Assembly: GCF_024166365.1 (NCBI RefSeq)
Contig: NC_064822.1
Location: 103,412,823-103,476,822 of the forward strand
Length of the DNA: 64,000 nt
Reading direction: 5' to 3'
DNA from: Elephas maximus indicus
Lineage: Eukaryota > Chordata > Mammalia > Proboscidea > Elephantidae
The stretch's first letter is position 1. Each line of letters opens with the position of its first letter. The notes beneath the pieces are model-generated. The model saw only the letters and a list, made by a program, of their open reading frames with translations. It was not told the DNA's origin and made no database searches. This document shows, in pieces, positions 47,401-58,800 of the stretch. A program made the position numbers and the translations under genes.

Positions 47401-47982
47401 ACAAATATTAACTAGCTTTTCCTCCTTTGATTTATTTCCTGACTTGAATGCTCTTTAATTTTACTTTTCTAATTTCCTCCTACCTCTTGTTTTTTTTCCT
47501 CTGCTTGATGGGCCCTGCTGCCTGGACAATGGGAGTCTCAGGCTAGGACTTTCAAAGTTTGCAAATACCTGGGTAATCATCAAGGTTCCAGTTCTGTTTC
47601 TGGGCTGGGTAGGGTAGGATGAAACTTCATAGCCACTTCAAAGTTAACTGTGGCCATATGTCTTGCTTGGACCAATGAAATGCAAATGGGAGTGATATGT
47701 CAATTCAAGGCAGAAGTTTTAATAACAGTCCGTGATTTATTAAGTTTCTGTTTGCCAAGCTGAGCAATTGCTGAAACAGAGAGTAGGAAAATCCCTCAGC
47801 CTGATGCCCTGAATGAGGATGACAAAGAGCAGAGCCCCAAGCCTTTCCAGGAAGGACTTGTAGTATGAGCAAAAACTAAGCCCTTCTAGTTTTAAGCCAC
47901 TGATATTTTGGGGGTTGATTCTGGGAATGTACAGCCTCTCCTGAATGTTAGAGATACCCAAGTCATTTCCACTTTTGAAGCA
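47401..47982. other. Unassigned sequence
   Basis: No gene or repeat recognised. The 112-codon minus frame ending at 47740 has no family features and runs into the adjacent LTR. Confidence 0.4.
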
Positions 47983-47987
47983 CTCAT

Positions 47988-48546
47988 TGTGATCGTTAAG
48001 GTTGGTGTCAACTTGGCTGGGCCATGATTCGGTGGTTTGGCAATTATGATGTAGATTGGCAGTTGCATAATGATGCAATCACCTCTATGATGAGATCTCA
48101 TATAATGTGATCACCTCCATGATGGGATCTTCTGTGACTAGCCAATCAGATGAAAGGGAGTTTCCTTGGGGGTGTAGCCTGCATTCAATATAGGTGGATT
48201 TTCTGGCAAGGTTTGTGGGTTTTTGCTTGTTCTGGATCCTATACATCTGACCTCCAGTTCTTGAGACTTGAGCTAGCAGCTTACCTGCCATCTTACCTGC
48301 TGATCTTGGGATTTATTGGCCTCCACAGCCTATGAGCCAGAGGCCTCCTATTTGACCTTCTGATCTTGGATTCACCAGCATCTGTGGCTTCGTGAGTCAG
48401 GAGGCTATGTGAGCCAGCCTCACCCACGAACTTGGGACTTTTCAACCTCTACAACCATGTAAGTTATTTCCTTAACATAAATCCCTCTCTGTATATATTT
48501 ATACGCTGCAGTGGTTTTGCTTCTCTAGAGAACCCAGCCTAAGACA
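47988..48546 (+). mobile_element. ERVL-type solo LTR with 5-bp duplication
   Basis: 559 bp from TGTGATCG to CCTAAGACA. It has the LTR ends TG...CA, a late ACATAAATCCCTCTCTG polyadenylation-like region, and the typical final CTTCTCTAGAGAACCCAGCC. CTCAT is at 47983-47987 and 48547-48551, the duplication length of ERVL elements. No internal retroviral region is present, so it is a recombined solo LTR. Confidence 0.72.
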
Positions 48547-48559
48547 CTCATTATTCTAA

Positions 48560-51130
48560 AATAAATATATAAATGCCCAAACAAAACTATAAAGAAAGAT
48601 GAAACAATTTAAACATTTGCATTTAACAAAATAAAACTTCGGACACATGACTTTTTGAGACATACCAATAGCTGAAAGAATTCATTACCAGGAGATCAAA
48701 ATTGCAAAAAATGTTAAAGAAAAGTCCTTCAGGGAGATGGAAAATGATACTGGATCTACATGAAAGAATGAAGAGCACCAAAAATTATAATTACATGGGT
48801 AATTATAAAAGAATATTTTCCATTTAAAAAGTCCTTTAAAGATAATTGACTATTTAAAGCAAAAATAAGAACGATGTATTGTGGGGTTTATAATATCACA
48901 ATAGTACAAAGTCTGTGAGGAGATAAATAGAAGTTTATTGTGATAAGATTCTTATACTATTTATAAAGTGATGTAATATCACTTGAAGGTAAATTGTAAT
49001 AAGTTAAAGATGTAAACTATAAACTATAAAGCAGCCCTAAAATGACATGGAAGGAGTTACAAGTAAGAAGCCAACAAAGTAGACAAAAACGGAATCAGAA
49101 AAAATACTCACTCCCTACCCACCAACTCACTCCTCTAAAAAAACATAGAAAATGAGGAACAAGAGAACAAAGAACAGTTAGGACATATAGAAAGCAAAGA
49201 ACAAGATGGTAGATTTAAACTCAAATATATCAATAATCACATTGCATGTAGTCTCTAAATGTCCCAAATAAAGGGCAGAGATTATTGGATTTGATTTAAA
49301 AAACCAAGACCTAACTATATGCTATCTGTCAGAGACCACTTTAAGCATAAAACACAGATAGGTCAAGAGCAAAGTGACGGAAAATTATATACCATGCTAA
49401 TACTAATTAAAATAAAACTAAAGTAGCTGTTTTAATATCAGACAAGGTAGATTTTGGAGCAAAGAATATTACCAAAGCTAAAGAGGTCATTTCATAATGA
49501 TAAAAGTGTCAATTCACAAACAGGACATTTACGCATGTAAACTGAGAAAATACAATGATGCAAAACTGAGAAAATAAAGGAGAAACAGACAAATTCACAA
49601 TTATAGTTGAAGTGCTGGAGGTTTCAATACCTTGTAACAGGTAGACTGAAAATCAGCAAGTACATAAACTTCATAAACACTATTAATGAACTTGACCTAA
49701 CTGAAATTTATAGAACACTCAACCCAAGAACAGCATTTTACACATTCATTTCAAGTGCACATGGAGCATTTTCCAAGAGAGACCACATTCAGGGTGGTCA
49801 TAACACATGTCTCAATACATTATAAAAGATTAAAGTCAAAAAATACTGTGTTTGACTACAATAGAATTAAATTAGAAATTAATGACAAAAAGATATCTGG
49901 GAAATCCTCAAAATTTAGAAACAAACACACTTCTTGATAACTCAAGGAACAAAGAAGAAATAAAAAGGAAAATTAGAAAGTATTTCAAATTAGATGAAAA
50001 TGAAAACACAAATTTCTAAAATTGTTAGATGTGGCTAAAACAGTAATTGGAGGGACATTTATAGCATTAAATGTCTATATTAGAAAAGAAAAATGATCTA
50101 AAATCAATAACTTCAGCTTTCATTTTTATAAGCTGGAAAAGGAAGAATATAGGAAACCCAAAGTAAACAGAAGAAAGAAGATAATAAAGATTATGTTAGA
50201 AACCACTGAAATAGAAAACAGTGAAATCAATGAGACCAAAACTGGTTTTTTAAGAAGAAAAGCAGACTTGATAAACTCCCAGCCAGGCTGATCAGAGATG
50301 GAGAGAAGAAAAAAACGTCCAGTGTCAGGGATGAGAGAGGTGATGTTACTACAGGTTGTACAGATATTAAAAGCACAATAAGGGAATTTTTGGAAAAGCT
50401 TTATGCCAGTAAATTTTAAAACTTAAATGAAATAGTTACATTTCTTGAAATACATAAACTACTACGTCTCAATCAGGGAGAAACGGATTAACCTGAAGAG
50501 CACTATGAAATAATGAAATTAAAGAAATTTAATTTGTAGTTAAAACCATTTCCATTAAAAACAAAACACAAACAAACAAACAATAAAAGCAAGCCCAGGT
50601 GACTTCACTGGTGAATTCTACCAAATAGTAAAAAAATAAAAAACACAGATTACATACAACCTCTTCCAGAAAATTGAAGAGGAAGGAATACCTCCCAATT
50701 AATTTTTTGAGGCTAGTATGACTATACCAAAAACCAGACTATGACATTATAAGAAGGGAAAATGAAAGAAAAATATCTGTTATGAACATAAAATGTAAAC
50801 ATTTGGATAAAATTTTATCAAATTCAAATATATATAAAGAAAATAATATATCATAATTCAGTGGGGTTTATCTCAGCAATGCAAGATTAATTTAACTTTC
50901 AAAAATCAATGTCATTTGCTATACTAACAGACAAAAGAAGAAAAATTTTAATCTCAATAGATGCAGAGAAAGCATTTGACAAAATCCAAAATCCATTCCC
51001 AATAAGAAAATCTCAGCAAACTAGGAATATAAGAGAACTTGCTTAACCTTACAAAAGGTATCTACAAAAAATCTATAGCTAGCATCACAATTAATAGTGA
51101 GAGACTAAAAAGAGTATAGGGGCCAGTACT
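48560..51130 (+). mobile_element. Old L1 (L1M-type), 5' region through RT
   Basis: A 2.5-kb decayed L1. It begins with inter-ORF-like text (GGAAAATGATACTGGATCTA; AGATAATTGACTATTTAAAG), then the ORF2 endonuclease region (GGGCAGAGATTATTGGATTT; ACACTCAACCCAAGAACAGC), then RT-region text (GTGACTTCACTGGTGAATTC; GATGCAGAGAAAGCATTTGA). There are many stops. It ends near 51130 without a 3' UTR. Confidence 0.75.
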
Positions 51131-52613
51131 TTAATACAATACCACACGGTTTTGGACGGACAGAAGTCAATCCATAATAGGGATCACCTGGGCAGGCTGT
51201 GGGTAACTACCCAGTCCCAGACTAGAAGGCACTATTTTAGGTTCTGTCTGCGTAAACACACCAAACCACAATTCCCACTTTACCATGACCACCCCATGTT
51301 GGCACAGCCCTCTCTGAATCTGCTCCTCCTGGGGTTCTATTGCAAGGGGGAAGCATGGCCTTGGCCCCTTCTGTTCTCAGATTTTTAAACATATCTTAGA
51401 ATTTTATCTGCACTCCCACCAAAGAAAAGCAAGGCCCTCTCGGAGTTACACATCTACATCTAATTTATCTCTTTTCCAATACTTGCTTCCTGCCTCCTTT
51501 TGGACAATCATCTTTTTTTCTGCAGGAAAACTATTTTCATCACCTCTAAGGTCTTAATTATATGATAATTCCTCAACCTTTGGTGATATTCCAAGTCGAA
51601 GCCTTTAGAATCCAAAACAAAACCATTACTCTATCAAGGACCTAGCTCCTGAAATTGAAAGCCTGATTTTTCAGACCCTCTTTTGAAATTCAAAGTAAAA
51701 ATTGGACTATTTACCTGGGGCCTAGTCCTGCTGTCAATCAGAAGCAATGGGTGTCTACTGCAATGGGTGGAGGGCAGTGAAGCAGCAAAAATTTCTGGAA
51801 ATTAAAATTGAATCAGATTACATTTCATAATATTATCCCATTATTGTACCATTATAATTTGGATAAAAAGGATATCTCATAATTTTATCATTATCACCCT
51901 GGGCTGAGGCAGGGAGGTGAGAGCCAGTTGTCTCAGATCTATGAGATCACAGCTGAGGTCACAGAAGTTCTGAAAAGGACAAGGCTGATATGGGGAGCAA
52001 GGGACTGGTGTGAGATGGGGCTCTAAGAGGAGAATGTCTAGGGTAGACGGGGTGGAGGGAAGTGTGATTTGGAGATCCCAGCTGGGTAAGTTGCCAGGTA
52101 TAACTGGCCTAGTTCTGGACTAGGGTTTGGAGTCGGGGAAGGATGGGAGTAGGAAAACTGGGAGGGAAATTTCTCAAAGGTGTATTTGTCTCTTGTCTGG
52201 GTGCTATTGCTTTGGGCTTCCAGCCCCATGTCTCTTTGATAGAATTAACTATGGAGTTTCCTCCTCCCCTACAAAGTACTTGAAGGCTGGAGCTGCTTGA
52301 TTTCTAGCCCAAAGCTCTACACTTGTTTGACTATGAAGATTCGGGCTGTCAAGTGGGGTGGTTTGGGGTATTTGCCAATCTTGAATTTCTTCATTATACA
52401 CTACTTCTTATCTTTGCCTTAGAGCCTGGCCTCACCTTCAGGGAGCCTCTGGCCAACAACCTACCCCCAATCTGAGCCAGCTATTATTTTTTGCTTAGGT
52501 ATCTCTCTCTTTTATTCACCCACCTTCTCAGTGGAGTTTCTATTGTTACTGAAAAAGAAGATAAGGAGACTTTACCTGTGGAAAACACTCTTCCCCTCAT
52601 CCTCATCTTCCTT

Positions 52614-52656
<43 letters not shown>

Positions 52657-52786
52657 ACCCATTCAAAACACATACTTCATGAACCACTGAGACATCTATC
52701 CAGGTGGTTTCCCAGTGGGTAAGCACCTTTCTCCTCACCATACATCTGTGCTGTCCCCATACTCATTTATCTATCTCCATCCTCAG
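51131..52786. other. 5' region of the C12orf54 homologue
   Basis: Largely unique sequence upstream of the first coding exon. It should contain the 5' non-coding exon(s) and promoter, but I cannot place them. The (CA)n repeat lies about 135 bp before the acceptor. Confidence 0.4.
52619..52652. repeat. (CA)n microsatellite
   Basis: About 34 bp of alternating AC, likely length-polymorphic. Confidence 0.95.
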
Positions 52787-52883
52787 CTTCACAGTCCCTG
52801 GTTTCCATCCAAGGACAAATGGAACAGCATGCCTGCCAGGATCAAGAACAAGCAGCAGACAGGACCTACAGAAGTCAGAGAAG
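52787..52883 (+). other. C12orf54: C12orf54 exon with start codon
   Basis: The acceptor is CTATCTCCATCCTCAG (AG at 52785-52786). The ATG is at 52819-52821 and encodes MEQHACQDQEQAADRTYRSQ, then R and two bases of a split codon. The donor is AAG|GTGAAT at 52884. The 32 bases before the ATG would be 5' UTR, which implies an upstream non-coding exon. A longer open frame over the same bases (52704-53063) is in another frame and reads through the donor, so I do not take it as coding. Confidence 0.82.
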
Positions 52884-55800
52884 GTGAATGAGGCTAATGA
52901 GGACCATCAAGAGTCCTTAGCTCAGATGTGCTCCATGAGCGAAGTAGGGTCACTTGTCTTCTATCCCTTTTTGTCTGGCTTCCTGATTGGGGAAGATGGA
53001 GACTTTGATGTGCCCTCCATCTTCCCTACCTCTTCAATGGAAGAGACAATGGCAAATCTTTGACATTCCAATTTAGAAGTGTGGGTCCCGTACCTGTTGC
53101 TGTCAAGTCAATTCCAACTCAATAGGGACCATATAGGACAGAGTAGAACTGCCTCATGTGGATTTGAACTGCCGACCATTTTGGTTAGCAGCCATAGCTC
53201 TTAACCACTGGGGCACCAGGGCTTCAAAGGCAGATATCAGTCTGCAATTCCTCTAGGAGTTAGTGGGTGGAGTAAGGTAACTACGCAATCTAGAGACATT
53301 TATTTATTCCAGAGTTGACTTCCTTTAAGTTCTTTATGGCCTCTACAGTGTGAATCAAGGACAGCCATCCAAAACCATTCTTCCTCTGCAGTGAGGTGGA
53401 GAAGAAGACCAGAATCTGCTGCTTGAGGCTGAATGAGTCCCAGGGATTGCTAGCCATAGAGTCAGAAAAAAAGGAGGCGTTGCTGTGACCTTATGGTTCA
53501 GGAAAGCTTCAGAAAGGAACTGGGATTCGGCTTGAGCTTTTGAAGAAGGCAGGAGGATATGTCTTGAGAGAGAGTTGTGGAAATTCAAGGAGAAAAAGAG
53601 TTAAAAGGGTCTTCTAGGTTTCTATTTGTTATTAAAATCCTCGGAATAGTTAACTGGGCCTCAACTCTGAGAACTAGTAAGGAATCCAGAAGCCTGAACC
53701 TTGGCAGAAGATGAGAACCTGCACTATCTGAGTATGAATTTTCTTACAGACAGCTACAGGACCATGAGGAGATAATAGTGAGTAGATAATGGCATTTGTT
53801 AGAGTTCTTTATGAGGAAGTGCATAAACCACACCAAAGCCCTAACTTCTCTCTGACGAACAGATACTCTGGCAGCAGAAATGGGCAAGATGCTGTAAAAA
53901 CAGAAATGATGGCAATAATATTTGAAATGAACTTTACAGTTAAAAAGCATTTCATGCAATTCTCTCCCAACCCCGTTAGGTAAAGATCATTGCTCCTTTT
54001 TTATAGATGAGGAAACAGATTCATATAGGCAAAGAGATTTGCCAAAAGTCCTGGAACTGGAGCAGGGTAAAGCTGGAATTCAAAGCTCTTCTGTCTCCAA
54101 GTTCTTCCTGTTGTTGTTGTTAGTTACCAACGAGTCAATTCTGGCTCATGGGAATTTTTCCTACCGCAATGTAATTAAAACTTATTGCAGTCGAGCCAAT
54201 TCCAACTCACATCTGCCCTAATGGATGGAGTAGAACTGCCCCATAGTGTTTCCAAGGTTCTAAATCTTTACAGAAGCAGACTGCCACATCTTTCTCCCTC
54301 AGAGGAGCTGGTGGGTTCAAACCACTGAACTTTTGGTTAGCAGCTGAGCACCACCAGGGCTCTTTGCAAAGTAATTAGGCTTCCTAAAATTCAGCTCATA
54401 AAACAAGTGGGACACAACTCAGGCTCTTTTAGGGCATTCATAACATTGAGTGTAATCAAACAGGCCTGAATTGGAATTCCAGCCTCTCCATTACTTTTAC
54501 TTAGCATATCAGTTTGCTCCACGGTAAGGTAAAGTAGGCAGCCACACCTCCCTCACAGGAATGAGGGAGGACTGGATGTGTGGATCAAAGCACCTACCTC
54601 AGTGCCTGGTTCATGGAGGTGCATTCTTATTCACCAGTTTCCAGTAACAAATTTCTAGAATTCTATTGCAAATACATATTCTTCCCTCTACCCACCCCCC
54701 ACCCCGCCCCCAACTATTCCCCTCAATGCCCTTTTTCTCTGTTTAGAAAGGGTTGAATTAAAACGGCCTGGGGAGAAAACTTCAGCTGAACGCCAAGTCT
54801 ACTTATTTTCTCTCCCCTCCCCACTCCCCGAAATAGGTAGATGAAATCCCTAGGGATTAAAAGTATGGGTTTTTTTTAGAGCAAAGGGTGTGGCTTGGAT
54901 TTGGAGTGAAGGGTATCTATTCCTAGGTTCAGTGGAAAAATAACACTCTATTTGGCGGAATTGGGTGAGTTCTGTGAGTCATCTATCTGATAGGATAGTT
55001 CCCAAGGAGAAAACCAAAACCAAACCTGTTGCCATCGAGTCCATTACGGCTCATAGCGACCCTATAGGGCAGAGTAGAACTGCCCCATTGGATTTCCAAG
55101 GAGTGGCTGGTGGATTCAAACTGCTGACCTTTTGGCTAGCAGCCATAGCTCTTAACCACTACGCCACCAGGGTTTTGAGACCTGATTTCCATCCTATTCT
55201 TTGCCATCCATAATCTCCTTAGCACTGGAGATTGCTAGTCTTAATGTCCTCTGGGGATCAGTTTTTGCTTTCTTCCTTGTCCCTCAGGTTCCCTGTGCTT
55301 TCTGGCCTCCTTACAATCGTTTGGAATGACTTAGGGCTTCTTTTCATGGCAGGAGCTGTATAGGTAGGAATCCCAGGCCAGAGATGTAAGGATCTTGTGT
55401 TCTGAAACATATTTTTTGTTCCACCACCTTTCATTAGTTTCCTCCTTTTCTAACCTGCTGAGGATCCCTTCCTAGGGCCCCTAAAAATTCTAGGAGTAAT
55501 GGCATACCTCTCCTTCCTCCAGTTTGTTCCCAATACCCTACACAGGTCTACATAGGGTCAGAAGATCCAGCCTGAGTTTGCTCAGGAACCAATAGCATGG
55601 TAGATCAGGCTGGTTATCCAACTTTTCACCCTTGTACATTCCTCTCCTTCCTGCCAGTTGCCCCTCTAACCCTGTATACAGCTACCTTCTCCCCCAGGTG
55701 ACATTAGCACTCATTCTGTTGGTCTTTAGGAAGAAGAGCTATAGGCATGCTGCCAAGAGTAAGCAATATCTTTTAGACTTCTCCCTCAGTCTTCCATTCC

Positions 55801-58800
55801 CATATCTACCACCTTAGAAGTTGTAAAGGAAAAGGAGAATGCTTTCTGTGGGGAGAAAAAAGGAGCCATTTTGAGTGATAATTAGATGTACTTTCTCAAG
55901 ATGGACCTGAGTTATTCAACAGATTAGGTGGGGAGAAGGATAGAGTGAACACAGTTAGGCAGGTGAATGGAAAGTCTTAATGGTAGCAATCATCATAATC
56001 ACTTCCATCCCTCTGTGTTTTAGAGTTGTCAAAGGGCTATCACAAAGCAAAGATACTGGGAAGATGAGGCCACAAGTCCCAGAGGGGATATTAGAAGTGA
56101 GAGGTAGGCTTTTGCTACCCTTCCTGCGTTTTTAGTGTAGAAACTTCAAGAATTCTTGCTAGAAGTTGTAGGGAGGGAGGTCCTTGGTTTATGCCTTAGT
56201 TTCTTAGTGCTGCTATAAGAAAATAATATCAAAAGTGGGTGGCTTTAACAAACAGGAATTTATTTTCTGACAGTATAGGAGGCTAGAAGTCTGAATTCAG
56301 GGCACAAGCTCTAGAGGAAGGCTTTCTCTTGCTGTTGGCTCTGGGAGAAGGTACTTGTCTCTTTTTAGTTTCTGTTACTTGGTTGATTGGCAATCTTCAT
56401 GTTGCATGAAATCTGTCTTCCCACATCTGTGCTTGCTTGCTTCTGTGCCTAATCTGTCCTTTTGTATCTCAAAGTGATTGCCTTAAAATACACCCTCTGC
56501 TGATATGGCCTCATTAACATAACAAAGAAAACCCTATTCTCAAATGGGAGTATATCCACAAGTATAAAACCAAAAAAACCAAACCCAGTGCCCTCGAGTC
56601 CATTCTGACTTATAGCGACCCTATAGGGCAGAGTAGAACTGCCCCATAGAGTTTCCAAGGAGCACCTGGCGGATTCGAACTGCCGGCGCTTTGGTTAGCA
56701 GCAGAAGCACTTAACCACCACTCCACCAGTGTTTTCATCTACAAGTATAAAAGAGGTTAGGATTTACAGCACATATTTTAGGGGGACACAATTCAATCCA
56801 AGACACTTTATGTTCACCATAACTCATCAGGTTTATATCATCCTTCTTTTCCCCAGCAAATCCCAGGAAGATACAATGAGACCTCAGGTGGGTAAGAATT
56901 TCAAATATACTGGTTTCTTTGGGCTCCTGGTTCCTAGGGAGAGGGGAGGAGAAGAGACTGTGACCAGGAGGCAGTAAAGCTGCCTGACAAGGACTATATC
57001 TTGGAGGCGTAGGGACTTTGTAGTTTGAGGTTCTTTTGACTGGTTGATGGGCCATTGTCTAAATAGACCAGTTAACACCTTCAATGCCACTACCACATCA
57101 GATGACTTCAGGGGTAGACAGGCTGTGCAGGCATTGATAAGTGTGGGTAAACATATGGGTCTGGTTGGAACCTGTCATTCACCAGATCGACCACGAGAAA
57201 GCCAGGAGATGTGGGTTGATAATGACTCAGCAGGGCTGAGGGAGACTTTGAGCTGCGTGACAAATGGGGTGATTTGAGGTGTCCATCTCAATTCAAAAAA
57301 AAAATGTTTGTATCCCACCAAGTATTCTACCAATTCCACGATGTGTCAATTTAATTCTGGAGGAGTAAGGGTAACATTCCCAAATTTTGTTTCTTACTTC
57401 AACAGGAAATTCATCTATCAATTACTGAAACCCTATGGGAACAGGTGAGTACAGAGGGCCATCTCTGACACCTGAGGGCAAGTACTGAAAAAGTCATATA
57501 CTTTAACTAGTATATGAAAAAGAGCAAAGTTATAATTTTTTAAGGGAAAATTTAAGATCCGAACTCCATTTCTGAGCACAAAGAAAGTTATTCTACCCTG
57601 GAGCTGCTCAAACTGACTAACAAATATTTGCCTATGGTCTTCTATTCCTGCATCATAAAACAATAATTTTCAAAAGACTTGGACCATTCAGAATGAATTA
57701 GCCTCAAAATAAACCTCTAAAAAACTAAATGAATCAAGTCGATGAGTTAAGGGTTTAGTTTTATCCATTTGAATGCCAAATTAATTCCATAAAAAGTGAT
57801 TAATTTTAGTATAATTGCTAGTGAGCTATTTTTTCTGAAAGTAACATGCCAATTGGTTCCATTGCTCTGGAGGTCTTGCCTGGAACATGATCAAGATCCT
57901 GTCATTAGCATACAGAAGAATTGTTTTCTTCCCATACACTATGGCTGAAGAGCATATATCAAGACATTAAAATTGGATTAAATCATTAAGATATAATTTC
58001 AGTAGCTAAAACACTATACCGCTTTCTATGATTTAAAATAGGAATTTGCTCTGTTACTAGGATATTTATACCTGTTTTGATTTTCTTTAGAGTATTTCAG
58101 TAAAGATTCTGAAGGAGCACAAACTTCAGATTCTATCTGTGAATTCAAAGGCTGACAACAATTTTTTTTTTAATGTTTCAAAATGTCTTACGTAATCCCG
58201 AATCTATTGACAATTATTTAAAGGAGAATAATTGCTGACAGTAGAAAAGTATACCTAGAGCTTTCCTGTTCTTTATTAGATTTAAGAGATACAGAGCTGT
58301 TATTTGTTAGAAAGTTCTAAAATGTTGAGAGCAAAAAAATAATGAGTTTATACTTTTGATATGAAGAAGAACTGCCATTTCTGTTGTTAGGAAAAAGACC
58401 ACTTTGATTCTATCTCAAGGGACCTATACCTTAGGGATTAGATGAAAATGTTACTCTAAATTAGTTTAGAGATCCAGTAAATAAAAAATGTACTCTTTTG
58501 TGAAGTATCATTCCATCAGATATTTTATCATGAATGAAATGTTTGAGCCTAGCCATGAGAGTTTTGGGATCTGAAAACTATGAGTTGAAAATTAGAAATA
58601 GGCTTATCAGATCACTAATGGGAATTTGTGTCTTCAATCTTCTAACTAAAGCTATGCAATGAGTGGTAAGTCTCAGAATCTATATTATTAGCCCTTTAAA
58701 AAGTATTTAAAATAGATTTTCATGAATTTGTGAGTAGCATTTTCTAATTCTATGAAAATTTTTGCCTTGTTCGCTTTCATAAAATGTCTTTGGTTTCCCA

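Noticed and set aside
47740..48101. 112- and 69-codon minus-strand frames
   Set aside because: They run into the solo LTR at 47988 and show no protein family signal.
52704..53063. 119-codon open frame over C12orf54 exon 1
   Set aside because: It is in a different frame from the exon, reads through a good GT donor at 52884 and has no family signature. The spliced frame explains the region better.
56729..56977. 82-codon open frame containing C12orf54 exon 2
   Set aside because: Only its 31-nt middle part is bounded by splice sites; the start lies in LTR sequence and the end reads through the donor.
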